DNA of 61,244 bases from Halomonas faecis (GTDB lineage Bacteria > Pseudomonadota > Gammaproteobacteria > Pseudomonadales > Halomonadaceae): contig NZ_JAACZO010000012.1 in assembly GCF_010993975.1 (NCBI RefSeq), positions 1 through 61,244 of the forward strand, in the 5' to 3' direction. Positions 1 through 9,533 of this stretch are shown one piece after another (the first letter of the stretch is position 1; each line of letters starts with the position of its first letter). The notes beneath the pieces were generated by a model, which was not told the origin of the DNA, made no database searches, and saw only the letters and a program-made list of their open reading frames with translations. The translations under genes and the position numbers were made by a program.

Positions 1-112
1 ACCCGTCCGCCGCTCGACGCCTGGAAGCAAGCTTCCATCGTTTCCGCTCGACTTGCATGTGTTAGGCCTGCCGCCAGCGTTCAATCTGAGCCATGATCAA
101 ACTCTTCAGTTC
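1..112 (-). rRNA. rrs: 16S ribosomal RNA, 5' end (partial)
   Basis: Read on the minus strand, this is the start of a bacterial 16S rRNA. It contains the conserved AGAGTTTGATCATGGCTCAG segment, then the ACGCTGGCGGCAGGCCTAACACATGCAAGTCGAG region (positions about 50-82), and enters the first variable region. The variable-region sequence (AACGATGGAAGCTTGCTTCC) has the form I associate with Halomonas. The gene runs off the left edge, so only about 112 nt are present. The mature 5' end is placed near 112 by analogy with E. coli and could be off by a few bases. Confidence 0.96.
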
Positions 113-350
113 AAATCATCGTGATCCGTACCCTTCCGAAGAAGGTAGTGGATCAATCTCGGCTCAAGGGTCAAACGTCTCTTTGACGAGTCGCTTGCCT
201 TGATGATCAGTGACTGCTCACTGTCTCATCGACAAGCGCCCACATGAATTACCTGATCGATTGTTAAAGAGCGGCTCCAGACTCTCGCATAAAACAAAGC
301 GTGGAGCGTCCCGCTGCTGCCGTCGGCCGTGCCGTCAGCGCCTAGCGAGG
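113..350 (-). other. rRNA operon leader
   Basis: This is the transcribed leader between the rrn promoter and the 16S gene. It contains a boxA antitermination element and the sequence that would pair with the region after 16S to form the processing stem. No ORF here is convincing. The stretch from 386 to 660 upstream holds a second candidate rrn promoter; I see nothing else in it. Confidence 0.8.
261..272 (-). promoter_or_regulatory. boxA antitermination element of the rrn leader
   Basis: On the minus strand the sequence reads GCTCTTTAACAA, matching the boxA core (TGCTCTTTAACA) at which the NusB-S10 antitermination complex assembles in rRNA operons. It lies about 150 nt upstream of the mature 16S 5' end, as expected. 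Confidence 0.9.
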
Positions 351-357
351 AAGGCGT

Positions 358-385
358 ATTCTACGTGATCGGTGCCGCCTGTCAA
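358..385 (-). promoter_or_regulatory. rrn promoter (proximal), sigma-70
   Basis: On the minus strand a perfect -35 TTGACA is separated by 16 bp from -10 TAGAAT, followed by a GC-rich discriminator (ACGCC). A 16-bp spacer with a GC-rich discriminator is typical of stringently controlled stable-RNA promoters. The start site would fall near 350, just upstream of the leader. Confidence 0.85.
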
Positions 386-521
386 GAGCGATCGCATCGC
401 TCAGCGGCCGATCCACGCCAGTGACGAAACCCGCGCAATGCCGGCAAAATCCTCGCCGCATCAAGCGCTTCCGCCACTTCCCACCGCTGGCAACGTGACC
501 CGTCGCCGGCAGCGGATGCGT

Positions 522-550
522 ACTTTACGGGCAACCCGGGTACGACGCAA
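522..550 (-). promoter_or_regulatory. candidate distal rrn promoter with UP-like element
   Basis: On the minus strand TTGCGT, a 17-bp spacer and TAAAGT form a weaker sigma-70 match. An AT-rich stretch immediately upstream (551-570, AAAGATTTTTACAGAA) resembles an UP element. The arrangement would give tandem promoters as in E. coli rrn operons. The hexamers are imperfect, so this is tentative. Confidence 0.45.
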
Positions 551-660
551 GAGGTTCTGTAAAAATCTTTCAGGCCCGTGACAGGCCCGCGCCACTTATC
601 CACACCCTGCGCTTCGCAATGGGGGGTGTGGGTGACTCAGAGGCCGACGGATAGACAGCA

Positions 661-685
661 CAATGCCCGCACGAAGCGGGCATTG
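661..685 (-). terminator. terminator-like hairpin after tyrS
   Basis: A perfect inverted repeat, CAATGCCCGC / GCGGGCATTG with a 5-nt loop, lies 25 bp beyond the tyrS stop. No long T-run follows on the minus strand, so it may be a weak terminator or a 3'-end stabilising stem. It separates tyrS from the co-directional rrn promoters. Confidence 0.6.
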
Positions 686-709
686 GGTGACCAACGACGA
701 AGCCGCGAG

Positions 710-1909
710 CTACGTGAGGGTGACGCGCGCGTAGCGCTTCTTGCCGGCCTGTATCACGTAGCTCTTGCCGCATTCGAGCATGTGGTCACGCGCGACCACC
801 TCGCCATCGACTTTGACCCGGCCGTTGCCCAGCATGTCCTTGGCCTGGGCACTATTCTTGGTCAGTCCCGAGCGGTTGAGCACCGCGGCGATCGGCGCCT
901 GAGCGCCGTCCGAGAAATCGACCTCGACCTCGGGCAGGTCTTCAGGCAACTCACCTTCGGCCAATTGGTTGCCGGCGGACTTGTGGGCCTGTGCCGCAGC
1001 TTCTTCACCGTGATAGCGGCCGATCAGCTCGCGAGCCAGCACCATCTTGATATCGCGCGGGTTGGCCCCCTCCTCGACATCACGCTTGAGCGACTCGATC
1101 GCTTCGTTGGACTCGAGCGAAAGCAGCTCGAAATAACGCCACATCAGGCTATCGGGCATGGAGACCAGCTTGTTGAACATCGCCCCGGGCGCTTCATCCA
1201 CACCCACGTAGTTGTTGAGCGACTTGGACATCTTCTGCACACCATCGAGCCCTTCGAGCAACGGCATGGTGATAACCACCTGGGGCGCCTGGCCGAAGTG
1301 CTTCTGGATCTCGCGCCCCATCAGGAGGTTGAACTTCTGGTCGGTTCCGCCCAGCTCTACGTCGGCCTCGAGCGCCACGGAGTCGTAGCCCTGTACCAGC
1401 GGATAGAGGAATTCATGGATGGAGATCGGCTGACCGGAGGTGTAACGCTTGTCGAAGTCATCGCGCTCGAGCATACGCGCCACGGTGCTCTGGCCGGCCA
1501 GTTCGATCATATCGGCAGCACTCATTGACGAAAACCACTCGGCGTTGAAGCGCACCTCGGTCTTCTCCGGGTCGAGTATCTTGAATACCTGATCCCGATA
1601 GGTCTGAGCGTTGGCCTTGACCTCTTCTTCGGTGAGGGGCTTGCGAGTGACGTTCTTGCCGGTCGGATCACCGATGCGCCCGGTGAAGTCGCCGATCAGA
1701 AAGATGACCTCGTGCCCCAGATCCTGAAACTGACGCATCTTGGTCAGCAGCACGCTGTGCCCCAGGTGCAGGTCGGGCGCCGTGGGATCGAACCCCGCCT
1801 TGATGCGCAGCTTGCGTCCGGACTCGAGCTTCTCGACCAGCTCTTCCTCGACCAGGATTTCATGGGTGCCACGCTTGAGCAGCGCCAGCGCGCTCGCGAC
1901 ATCGGTCAT
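710..1909 (-). CDS. tyrS: tyrosyl-tRNA synthetase
   Basis: Class I aminoacyl-tRNA synthetase that charges tRNA-Tyr with tyrosine in the cytoplasm (399 aa). The HIGH-type motif HLGH is at residues 48-51 and KMSKS at 226-230. The C-terminus is an S4-like RNA-binding domain (roughly residues 335-399). Length and motif spacing fit the bacterial type-2 TyrRS. The frame stays open upstream, but the start at 1909 ([11 protein letters not shown]) is chosen because GTTGGAG sits just before it and family proteins begin there. It is divergent from anmK and directly upstream of the rRNA operon, an arrangement also found in pseudomonads as I recall. Confidence 0.96.
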   Translation of the reverse strand: MTDVASALALLKRGTHEILVEEELVEKLESGRKLRIKAGFDPTAPDLHLGHSVLLTKMRQFQDLGHEVIFLIGDFTGRIGDPTGKNVTRKPLTEEEVKANAQTYRDQVFKILDPEKTEVRFNAEWFSSMSAADMIELAGQSTVARMLERDDFDKRYTSGQPISIHEFLYPLVQGYDSVALEADVELGGTDQKFNLLMGREIQKHFGQAPQVVITMPLLEGLDGVQKMSKSLNNYVGVDEAPGAMFNKLVSMPDSLMWRYFELLSLESNEAIESLKRDVEEGANPRDIKMVLARELIGRYHGEEAAAQAHKSAGNQLAEGELPEDLPEVEVDFSDGAQAPIAAVLNRSGLTKNSAQAKDMLGNGRVKVDGEVVARDHMLECGKSYVIQAGKKRYARVTLT

Positions 1910-2025
1910 CGTCTCCAACTCCACAAATACGGTTGACGGTCCTGTACGCAGGCCCCTTGGAATGGGGCAGGATGTTAGCATGTCTTGGCGCCTTGCGAAG
2001 GCGCTGCCGCGATTCGGAGAACGCC

Positions 2026-3156
2026 ATGCCCCTCTTCATCGGACTGATGTCAGGAACCAGCCTGGACGGCATCGACGCCGCCCTGGTCGAGCTGGAAACG
2101 GACCAGCGCCCACGGCTGATTGCCACTCATGCCGAACCCATGCCCGGCACGCTAAGAGAGACGCTGTGGCAACTCTGCCACGCCGACCGGATCGCCTTCC
2201 GTGAACTGGCCGCCGCCGAGAATGCCTTCTGTCACTTGCAGGCCGAGGCCGTGAGCCATCTGCTCGCCGCCAGCCGGCTGCCGCGCGAAGCGGTCACGGC
2301 CATCGGCAGCCACGGTCAGACCATCGAGCATGCTCCGGCCGGACACGACAGCGGGCCGCCCTATACCTTGCAGTTGGACAACCCCAGCCTGCTGGCCGAA
2401 CTGACCGGCTGTACCGTGGTGGGCGATCTGCGCCGCCGCGACCTGGCGGCCGGTGGTCAGGCAGCGCCCCTGGCACCGGCCTTTCATCAAGCGCTGTTTC
2501 GCAGTGGCGAGGGCTGGCGACTGGTACTCAACCTGGGCGGGTTTGCCAACCTCACGCTGCTGCCGCCGACAGGCAGCGATGCCGCGGTGATTGGCTTCGA
2601 CACCGGCCCGGCCAACGTCCTCCTGGATGCCTGGCATGGCCGGCAGCGCGGCGGAAGATTCGACGAAAACGGCGCCTGGGCCGCCTCCGGGCGAATCGAC
2701 GAGGCCCTACTCGAGCGCCTGCTCGCCGACCCCTTCTTCCATCGGCCGCCACCGCGCAGCACCGGCCGGGAGCATTTCCACTTGGGGTGGCTGGAGGGTC
2801 ATCTCAGTGGCAGCGAACGTCCGATCGATGTACAAGCCACCCTGGCCGAGCTTACCGCCGTGAGCGTAGCCCTGGGCGTGGGCATGGCCCGCGAGCCGTT
2901 GGACGCCCCTCCGGCCGAGGCTTTGATCCCCTGCGGCGGCGGCGCTCACAACCAAGATCTGCTGGCACGTCTGGCACGCCTCCTGCCGGAGACCCCACTG
3001 GTAGCCAGCGACGATTGGGGCTGGCCGGCCGACTGGCTGGAAGCCGGCGCTTTCGCCTGGCTCGCCTGGCGACGCCTGGAAGGACTGCCCGGCAACCTGC
3101 CCAGCGTCACCGGTGCCGCCGGCCCGCGCGTGCTGGGCGGGCTCTACTCCTGCTGA
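2026..3156 (+). CDS. anmK: anhydro-N-acetylmuramic acid kinase
   Basis: AnmK phosphorylates and hydrolyses 1,6-anhydroMurNAc to MurNAc-6-phosphate in cell-wall recycling (376 aa; E. coli about 369). The N-terminal ATP-binding signature [12 protein letters not shown] is at residues 8-19. Later segments, the GFDTGPAN loop and the C-terminal CGGGAHN motif, belong to the same ASKHA-type fold. The open frame begins further upstream, but GGAG lies 6-9 bp before the ATG at 2026 and the family N-terminus ([12 protein letters not shown]) fits there. The pairing with tyrS is divergent. The gene ends 12 bp from the convergent pilU. Confidence 0.95.
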   Translation: MPLFIGLMSGTSLDGIDAALVELETDQRPRLIATHAEPMPGTLRETLWQLCHADRIAFRELAAAENAFCHLQAEAVSHLLAASRLPREAVTAIGSHGQTIEHAPAGHDSGPPYTLQLDNPSLLAELTGCTVVGDLRRRDLAAGGQAAPLAPAFHQALFRSGEGWRLVLNLGGFANLTLLPPTGSDAAVIGFDTGPANVLLDAWHGRQRGGRFDENGAWAASGRIDEALLERLLADPFFHRPPPRSTGREHFHLGWLEGHLSGSERPIDVQATLAELTAVSVALGVGMAREPLDAPPAEALIPCGGGAHNQDLLARLARLLPETPLVASDDWGWPADWLEAGAFAWLAWRRLEGLPGNLPSVTGAAGPRVLGGLYSC

Positions 3157-3168
3157 ACGAACGCTGGC

Positions 3169-4311
3169 TCAGAAATCGTCTTCGTCGCGCAGCGACAGCT
3201 TCTGAGCCGTATCGTGCGCCTTGGTCAGCGCCTCACTGCCTGAATCCTCGTACTTGATCATCATGCGCAGGTCGTTGGCCGAATCGGCATGCACCATCGC
3301 CACCTCTTCGCTGATCGTGCCCGCCTTGAAGAGCTCGAAAAGCGCCTGATCGAAGGTCTGCATGCCCAGATCGCGCGAGCGCGACATGACGTTCTTGATC
3401 TCGCCCACCTCGCCCTTGCGGATCAGGTCGGCGACCAGCGGCGTGCGCAGCAGAACTTCGATGGCCGGCGTTCGTCCCCCGTCACGCGTCGGCAACAGCT
3501 GCTGGGCGACGATGGCGTGCAGGTTGAGTGACAGGTCGAGCCAGATCTGGTCGTGACGCTCGTGGGGAAAGAAATGGATGATGCGATCCAGCGCCTGGTT
3601 GGCGTTGTTGGCATGCAGCGTTGCCAGACACAGGTGGCCCGTCTCGGCAAAGGTGAGGGCGTGCTCCATGGTCTCGCGGGTGCGCACCTCGCCGATCAGG
3701 ATCACGTCCGGCGCTTGACGCAAGGTGTTCTTCAGCGCCACCTCGAAGGACTCGGTGTCGATGCCCACCTCGCGCTGGTTGATGATCGCCTTCTTGTGCG
3801 GGTGAACGTACTCGATGGGATCCTCGACGCTGATGATGTGTCCACCCACGGTCTCGTTGCGCTGCTGGATCATCGACGCCAGAGTGGTCGACTTGCCGGT
3901 ACCGGTGCCACCCACCACGAACACCAGGCCGCGCTTGATGTTGGCCAGCTCCCCCAGCACGGGGGGCAGAGACAACTCATCCAGGTGCGGGATATCGAAG
4001 CCGATGCGCCGGATCACCATGGCCAGCTGGTTGCGCTGCTGAAAGGCGCTGACCCGGAAGCGCCCCCGTCCCGACAGGCTCAACGCGAAGTTGGCCTCGC
4101 GATCTTCCTGGAAACGCTCCCGGTGACCTTCGGGTAGCGCCGCCGCCACCAGCTCGCGCACCTGCTCGACGGAGAGGCGCTGCTCGCCCAGGGCGATCAG
4201 CTGGCCGGCGATCTTCATGGTGGGTGGCGCCTGGACCGAAATCAGCAGATCCGAGGCCTCCTTCTGGGCCATGATGCCCAGCAGCTGTTCCAGCCATTCG
4301 CGTGCGGTCAT
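3169..4311 (-). CDS. pilU: type IV pilus twitching ATPase PilU
   Basis: PilU is a cytoplasmic hexameric ATPase of the GspE/PilT family that assists PilT in pilus retraction (380 aa). Visible motifs are Walker A GGTGTGKST (about residue 133), an Asp-box-like SVEDPIEYVH, Walker B DVILIGEVR and the His-box GHLCLATLHANN. The acidic C-terminal tail and the GGTGTGKST form distinguish it from its neighbour PilT. It follows pilT in the same direction with a 34-bp gap and has its own GGAG ribosome binding site, so the two form an operon. No other pilus genes are in the window. Confidence 0.93.
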   Translation of the reverse strand: MTAREWLEQLLGIMAQKEASDLLISVQAPPTMKIAGQLIALGEQRLSVEQVRELVAAALPEGHRERFQEDREANFALSLSGRGRFRVSAFQQRNQLAMVIRRIGFDIPHLDELSLPPVLGELANIKRGLVFVVGGTGTGKSTTLASMIQQRNETVGGHIISVEDPIEYVHPHKKAIINQREVGIDTESFEVALKNTLRQAPDVILIGEVRTRETMEHALTFAETGHLCLATLHANNANQALDRIIHFFPHERHDQIWLDLSLNLHAIVAQQLLPTRDGGRTPAIEVLLRTPLVADLIRKGEVGEIKNVMSRSRDLGMQTFDQALFELFKAGTISEEVAMVHADSANDLRMMIKYEDSGSEALTKAHDTAQKLSLRDEDDF

Positions 4312-4345
4312 CTCCCTGCTCCTGCATCAGTGGGTGTTGGCCGCC

Positions 4346-5380
4346 TCACGGCGACAGCGTGCCGTTGGCACGAGCCTGGGCCTCGTCGCGAGTCACCAGG
4401 TTATCGCTCACCAACTTGGCCAGGCCGGCATCCAGGGTCTGCATGCCCAGGTTGCCACCAGTCTGAATGGCCGAATAAATCTGCGCCACCTTGTCCTCGC
4501 GGATCAGATTGCGCACCGCTGCGGTGGCGACGAGGATCTCGTGGGCAGCGACCCGACCGCCCCCGCGACGCTTGAGCAGGGTCTGGGCAATCACCGCCTG
4601 CAGCGACTCCGAGAGCATCGAGCGCACCATGGCCTTCTCCTCGCCGGGGAAGACGTCGATGATACGGTCGATCGTCTTGGCCGCCGAGGTCGTGTGCAGC
4701 GTTCCCAATACCAGATGGCCGGTTTCGGCAGCCGTCAGCGCCAGGCGGATCGTCTCGAGGTCACGCAGCTCGCCGACCAGGATCACGTCGGGATCCTCAC
4801 GCAGAGCGCTACGCAACGCCTGAGCAAAGCTCTGGGTATCGCGATGCACCTCGCGCTGGTTGATCAGGCAGCGCTTGCTGCGATGCACGAACTCCACTGG
4901 ATCCTCGATGGTGAGGATATGGTCGTAGCGGTTGTCGTTGATGTGATCGATCATCGCCGCCAAGGTGGTGCTCTTGCCGGAACCGGTGGGACCGGTGACC
5001 AGCACCAGGCCACGCGGCAGCAGCGCCAGACGGCGGAAGACGTCGCCCATCCCCAGGTCGTTCATGGTCAAGATGTCACTGGGAATGGTACGGAATACCG
5101 CCCCGGCGCCACGCGCCTGGTTGAAGGCATTGACACGAAAGCGCGACACCCCGGGCACCTCGAAGGAGAAGTCGGTTTCGAAGAACTCCTCGTAGTCACG
5201 GCGCTGGCGATCGCCCATGATGTCGTAGATCAGCTTGCGAACCTCACGGTCATCCATGGCCGGCACATTGAGGCGGCGGATGTCGCCGTCGACGCGGATC
5301 ATCGGCGGCAAACCCGCCGAAAGGTGGAGATCGGAAGCGTTCTGCTTTGCCGAGAACGCCAGCAGTTCGGTAATATCCAT
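4346..5380 (-). CDS. pilT: type IV pilus retraction ATPase PilT
   Basis: PilT powers pilus depolymerisation and twitching motility (344 aa, the usual length). It shows Walker A GPTGSGKST (about residue 130), the Asp box TIEDPVEFVH, Walker B DVILVGELRD, the His box GHLVLGTLHT, and an AVRNLIRE segment corresponding to the C-terminal AIRNLIRE signature needed for retraction. A good ribosome binding site (AGGGGAAG) precedes the ATG. The gene is divergent from yggS, with about 75 bp between, and is followed by pilU. Confidence 0.96.
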   Translation of the reverse strand: MDITELLAFSAKQNASDLHLSAGLPPMIRVDGDIRRLNVPAMDDREVRKLIYDIMGDRQRRDYEEFFETDFSFEVPGVSRFRVNAFNQARGAGAVFRTIPSDILTMNDLGMGDVFRRLALLPRGLVLVTGPTGSGKSTTLAAMIDHINDNRYDHILTIEDPVEFVHRSKRCLINQREVHRDTQSFAQALRSALREDPDVILVGELRDLETIRLALTAAETGHLVLGTLHTTSAAKTIDRIIDVFPGEEKAMVRSMLSESLQAVIAQTLLKRRGGGRVAAHEILVATAAVRNLIREDKVAQIYSAIQTGGNLGMQTLDAGLAKLVSDNLVTRDEAQARANGTLSP

Positions 5381-5455
5381 GCACTTCCCCTGCTCCAGGT
5401 AAGGTTCCCTTCAGTATGCCAGAGCATTCGACATCACGGACGGCCTGTGACTGAG

Positions 5456-6160
5456 ATGACGGATCCCATGCTTCGCAAGTCCTTGGTTGCCGCTCGCGAG
5501 CGCCTCGCGCGGGCCTTGGCCGATGCCGGGCGCCCCACCGATGGGGCGCGCCTGCTGGCCGTGAGCAAGACCAAGCCGGCAGCAATGATCCGCGCGGCCT
5601 GGCAGCTCGGGCAGCGCGACTTCGGCGAAAACTACGTCCAGGAAGCCCTCGACAAGCAGGCAGCGCTGGCCGACCTCGAGGGCATCGTCTGGCATTTCAT
5701 CGGGCCGCTGCAATCCAACAAGACGCGAGCCGTTGCCGAACACTTCGCATGGGTACATAGCCTGGACCGGGAAAAGATCGCCGTTCGTTTGAACGATCAA
5801 CGGCCTGCCGCACTGGGACCGCTCAACGTGTGCCTGCAGGTCAACGTCAGCGGCGAGGCCACCAAGGCGGGGGTCGGCTTGGAAGCGCTCGGCCCGCTCG
5901 CCGAGCGCATCGCCTCACTACCCAACCTGCGCCTGCGCGGCCTGATGGCGATTCCCGCACCGGCCGAGGGACTCGCCGAGCAGCGTCTGCCCTTCGCGCG
6001 GCTGCACGAAGCGCTGCAGGAGCTGCGTCGGCGCCTGCCGAGCGCTCAGCTGGACACGCTCTCCATGGGCATGACGGCCGACCTGGAGGCCGCCGTGCTG
6101 GAAGGCGCCACTCTGGTTCGTCTGGGCACGGCCATCTTCGGGGAGCGCAGCCAGCGCTAG
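5456..6160 (+). CDS. yggS: YggS-family PLP homeostasis protein
   Basis: Pyridoxal 5'-phosphate binding protein of the YggS/PROSC (PLPBP) family, thought to buffer PLP and amino-acid homeostasis; no enzyme reaction is established (234 aa). The PLP-lysine signature AVSKTKP is near residue 37, followed by FGENYVQEA, HFIGPLQSNK and the phosphate-binding LSMGMTADLEAAV region. The ATG at 5456 is chosen (MTDPMLRKS); an in-frame ATG at 5468 is a close alternative and neither has a strong Shine-Dalgarno. The very long upstream open frame is only a shadow of pilT. It heads a run with proC and yggT, a common gammaproteobacterial cluster. Confidence 0.92.
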   Translation: MTDPMLRKSLVAARERLARALADAGRPTDGARLLAVSKTKPAAMIRAAWQLGQRDFGENYVQEALDKQAALADLEGIVWHFIGPLQSNKTRAVAEHFAWVHSLDREKIAVRLNDQRPAALGPLNVCLQVNVSGEATKAGVGLEALGPLAERIASLPNLRLRGLMAIPAPAEGLAEQRLPFARLHEALQELRRRLPSAQLDTLSMGMTADLEAAVLEGATLVRLGTAIFGERSQR

Positions 6161-6213
6161 GGCTCGGGAACGCCGCAGGCGAACCACCATGAACTGGAAA
6201 AAGGACACAACGC

Positions 6214-7038
6214 ATGGCCAGCAGAGTCACCTTCATCGGCGCCGGCAACATGGCCAGCGCCATCATCGGCGGAATGATCGACGATGGCCATCCCGCCACC
6301 GCCATCACCGCCACCTCGCCGAGCGATGCCTTCCTGGCGCCGGTGCATGAGCGCTTCGGCATCCATACCGACACCGACAACGTCGCCGCCGTACGCGATG
6401 CCGATGTCGTGGTGCTGGCCGTCAAGCCTCAGGTCATGCGCGACGTATGCGAGGGCCTGCGCGACAGCCTGCAGCGCCAGCGTCCGCTGGTGATCTCGGT
6501 GGCCGCCGGCCTCACCGCCGAGACCCTGGACCACTGGCTCGGCGGAGGCCTGCCGCTGATCCGCTGCATGCCCAACACCCCGTCGCTGGTGGGCGCCGGT
6601 GCCGCCGGACTCTACGCCAATGCGCACGTCAGTGAAGCCCAGCGCCGCCTGGCCACCGAACTGCTCGAAGCCGTGGGCCTGGTCGAATGGGTCGACGACG
6701 AAGCGTTGCTCGATGCCGTCACCGCCGTCTCCGGCAGCGGCCCTGCCTACTTCTTCCTGATGTTCGAGGCCATGGAGGAAGCCGGCGTCAAGCTCGGCTT
6801 GCCCGCCGAGACGGCGCGCCGCCTGGCCATCCAGACGGCACTGGGTGCCGCCCGCATGGCGCAGACGAGCGACCAGGCGCCGGAGCAACTCAAGCGCAAC
6901 GTGATGTCCCCCGGCGGCACCACCGAGCGCGCCATCGAGCACCTCGAGCAGGCCGGCCTGCGCCAGGCCTTGCTCGATGCCATGGATGCCTGCGCCGCCC
7001 GCGCCCGCGAAATGGCCGAGGAACTCGGCACGCACTAG
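6214..7038 (+). CDS. proC: pyrroline-5-carboxylate reductase
   Basis: ProC catalyses the last step of proline synthesis, NAD(P)H-dependent reduction of pyrroline-5-carboxylate (274 aa). The N-terminal Rossmann motif (FIGAGNMASAIIGG, residues 6-19), the central VVLAVKPQVM and the C-terminal P5CR signature (SGSGPAYFFLMFEAMEEAGVK, then MSPGGTTERAI) are all present. Context is yggS-proC-yggT, with 53-bp gaps on either side. The start has an AAGGA ribosome binding site. Confidence 0.97.
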   Translation: MASRVTFIGAGNMASAIIGGMIDDGHPATAITATSPSDAFLAPVHERFGIHTDTDNVAAVRDADVVVLAVKPQVMRDVCEGLRDSLQRQRPLVISVAAGLTAETLDHWLGGGLPLIRCMPNTPSLVGAGAAGLYANAHVSEAQRRLATELLEAVGLVEWVDDEALLDAVTAVSGSGPAYFFLMFEAMEEAGVKLGLPAETARRLAIQTALGAARMAQTSDQAPEQLKRNVMSPGGTTERAIEHLEQAGLRQALLDAMDACAARAREMAEELGTH

Positions 7039-7090
7039 CCCAACGAGGCACCGCAGGTCGGTGCCCGATCGACGACACGGAGGAGCCCAC

Positions 7091-7684
7091 ATGGGCAGTC
7101 AACTGGGAAACGCCGGCCTGCTGCTGGTCAACACCCTGATCAACATCTACCTGTTCCTGCTGATGCTGCGCTTTCTGCTGCAGGCATCTCGCGCCGACTA
7201 CTACAACCCGCTGAGCCAGTCGGTGGTGAAGATCACCCAGCCGGTAGTCGGCCCCTTCCAGAGCTTCCTGGGCCCGGTGATGGGTCGCTTCGACCTGGCC
7301 ACCCTGGCCGCGGGCTTCGTGCTCAAGGCGATCACCATCGTGGTGATCCTGCAGGTGGCCGGCTTCGGCATGCCCCCCATTGCCGGCGTGGCCATCGGCA
7401 GCGTGGCGGCAGTGGCCAACGCCATCCTCAAGATCTACTTCTTCGCGCTGATCGTGATGATCATCTTGAGCTGGGTCGCCCCCAATGCCAGTCACCCCGG
7501 TGCGCTGCTGGTCATGCAGCTGGTGGAGCCGATCATGGCCCCGGTGCGCAAGGTGATTCCGCCGCTCGGCATGATCGACCTGTCACCCATCGTGGTCTTC
7601 ATCGCCATCAGCCTGATCGATGGTATCGTGGTGGGCTCGCTGACTCGTGCCGCCGGTATCGCCGGTGCGCTGGTCGGCCTGTAA
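7091..7684 (+). CDS. yggT: YggT family integral membrane protein
   Basis: Small polytopic inner-membrane protein of the YggT family (197 aa). It has two copies of the YGGT module, each with two hydrophobic helices followed by a conserved FRIL/SWV-type stretch: LINIYLFLLMLRFLLQ near the N-terminus and LIVMIILSWVAP in the second half. Family members are linked to osmotic tolerance or cell-envelope organisation, but the role is not settled. The ATG at 7091 follows GGAGG. It lies between proC and metX in one orientation. Confidence 0.9.
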   Translation: MGSQLGNAGLLLVNTLINIYLFLLMLRFLLQASRADYYNPLSQSVVKITQPVVGPFQSFLGPVMGRFDLATLAAGFVLKAITIVVILQVAGFGMPPIAGVAIGSVAAVANAILKIYFFALIVMIILSWVAPNASHPGALLVMQLVEPIMAPVRKVIPPLGMIDLSPIVVFIAISLIDGIVVGSLTRAAGIAGALVGL

Positions 7685-7730
7685 GCCACCCCGGCCCAGC
7701 TGAACACCAACGACGGGACATCCACGCCCC

Positions 7731-8906
7731 ATGCCCGAGTTTCCCGATGACTCGGTCGGCCTGGTGACGCCGCAAACGGCGCACTTCGACGACCCCCTGA
7801 CCCTGGCCTGCGGCAGGACGCTGCCGGCCTACGACCTGGTCTACGAGACCTACGGCACGCTCAACGCCCAGCGCAACAATGCCGTGCTGATCTGCCATGC
7901 GCTGTCGGGCCACCACCACGCTGCCGGCTATCACAGCGACGACGAGCGCAAGCCCGGCTGGTGGGATGCGCATATCGGCCCGGGGAAGTCCATCGACACC
8001 GACCGCTTCTTCGTCGTCTCGCTGAACAACCTGGGCGGTTGCCACGGCAGCACCGGCCCAGCCAGCGTCAATACGGACACCGGCCGCCTGTGGGGGCCGG
8101 AATTCCCCATGGTGACGGTGGGCGACTGGGTCCACAGTCAGGCACGCCTGGCCGACCGCCTGGGGATAGAGCGCTTCGCCGCCGTGGTCGGCGGCAGCCT
8201 CGGCGGCATGCAGGTCTTGCAGTGGACGCTCACCTACCCGGAGCGCATCGCCAACGCCGTGGTCATCGCCGCCACGCCGAAGCTGTCGGCCCAGAACATC
8301 GCCTTCAATGAAGTCGCACGCCAGGCGATCCGCTCCGACCCCGACTACCACGGCGGCTGGTATGCGGAGCACGACACCGCGCCGCGCCGCGGCCTCAAGC
8401 TGGCACGCATGGTGGGGCACATCACCTACCTCTCCGAAGATGCCATGGGCAGCAAGTTCGGGCGTGACTTGCGCACCGACGACCTCAACTTCGGCTACGA
8501 CGTGGAATTCCAGGTCGAGTCCTACCTGCGCTATCAGGGAGATGCTTTTTCGAACGCCTTCGACGCCAACACCTATCTGCTGATGACCAAGGCGCTCGAC
8601 TACTTCGACCCCGCCGCTCCACACGGCGGTGATTTGGCACGTGCTCTGGCTCCTGCCAGCTGCCCGTTTCTGGTCGTCAGCTTCACCAGCGATTGGCGCT
8701 TTCCACCGTCGCGCTCGCGCGAACTCGTCAATGCTCTGATCCATGCCGGCAAGCCGGTGAGCTACGTCAATATCGATTCGCCCCACGGTCACGACGCCTT
8801 CCTGCTGCCGGAACCCCGTTACCAGGCAATCTTCTCGGCCTTCATGAGCCGCGCGGCACGCGATCTGGGCCTGGCTTCGCCATCGAGGACGGAGGAGACG
8901 ACCTGA
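7731..8906 (+). CDS. metX: homoserine O-acyltransferase MetX
   Basis: Alpha/beta-hydrolase-fold acyltransferase that activates homoserine for methionine synthesis (391 aa). The nucleophile elbow GGSLGGMQ places the catalytic serine at residue 156, and the C-terminal [10 protein letters not shown] supplies the histidine. MetX proteins can use acetyl-CoA or succinyl-CoA, and family membership alone does not decide. In gammaproteobacteria that pair metX with metW, the succinyl form is documented in pseudomonads, so the acyl donor is left open. The stop codon shares one base with the metW start (TGATG), implying translational coupling. Confidence 0.94.
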   Translation: MPEFPDDSVGLVTPQTAHFDDPLTLACGRTLPAYDLVYETYGTLNAQRNNAVLICHALSGHHHAAGYHSDDERKPGWWDAHIGPGKSIDTDRFFVVSLNNLGGCHGSTGPASVNTDTGRLWGPEFPMVTVGDWVHSQARLADRLGIERFAAVVGGSLGGMQVLQWTLTYPERIANAVVIAATPKLSAQNIAFNEVARQAIRSDPDYHGGWYAEHDTAPRRGLKLARMVGHITYLSEDAMGSKFGRDLRTDDLNFGYDVEFQVESYLRYQGDAFSNAFDANTYLLMTKALDYFDPAAPHGGDLARALAPASCPFLVVSFTSDWRFPPSRSRELVNALIHAGKPVSYVNIDSPHGHDAFLLPEPRYQAIFSAFMSRAARDLGLASPSRTEETT

Positions 8907-9523
8907 TGCGCACCGACCTCGAACTGATCCACCGCTGGGTGCCCGAGAGGGCCCATATCCTCGATCTGGCCTGCGGCGACGGTACCTTGCTGGCCGCCCT
9001 GGCGCGCGACAAGAGCGTGACCGGCTACGGCCTGGAAATCGACCCCGAGGGCATCACTGCCTGCATCGCCAAGGGCGTCAACGTCATCGAGCAGAATCTC
9101 GATGACGGCCTCGCCAACTTCGAGGACGACAGCTACGACCTGGTGGTGATGACCCAGGCACTGCAGGCACTGCGCCGTCCTGACCGCATGCTCGACGAGA
9201 TGCTGCGCGTCGCCGACGAGTGCATCATCACATTTCCCAACTTCGCCTACTGGCGCCATCGGGTGCATCTCGGCATTCGTGGCTACATGCCGGTTTCCAA
9301 GTCGCTGCCCCACGCCTGGTACGACACCCCCAACATTCACCTTTCGACCTTCAACGACTTTGAACACCTGTGCCGTGACAAGGGTCTGAGCATTACCGAT
9401 CGAGCCGTGGGCATCCGCGACCACGAAGGTCACTGGAGCTCGCGCCTGTGGCCGAATCTGTTCGGCGAGATCGCCATCTTCCGCGTCGGCCGCCAGCCCG
9501 GCGGCACCGCGGCTGCCAAATGA
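8906..9523 (+). CDS. metW: methionine biosynthesis protein MetW
   Basis: MetW is a SAM-methyltransferase-like protein (205 aa) that accompanies MetX and is needed for its activity or for methionine synthesis in several Proteobacteria. The SAM-binding motif I DLACGDGTLLAAL is at about residues 19-31, and the family-typical LQALRRPDRMLDEMLRVA and FPNFAYWRHR segments follow. The start at 8906 overlaps the metX stop by one base; the longer in-frame extension overlaps metX and is not credible. Confidence 0.94.
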   Translation: MRTDLELIHRWVPERAHILDLACGDGTLLAALARDKSVTGYGLEIDPEGITACIAKGVNVIEQNLDDGLANFEDDSYDLVVMTQALQALRRPDRMLDEMLRVADECIITFPNFAYWRHRVHLGIRGYMPVSKSLPHAWYDTPNIHLSTFNDFEHLCRDKGLSITDRAVGIRDHEGHWSSRLWPNLFGEIAIFRVGRQPGGTAAAK

Positions 9524-9533
9524 GGAACGCACC

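Noticed and set aside
4217..5455. Long N-terminal extension of yggS
   Set aside because: It lies antisense to pilT and has no family counterpart; the conserved YggS domain begins at 5456.
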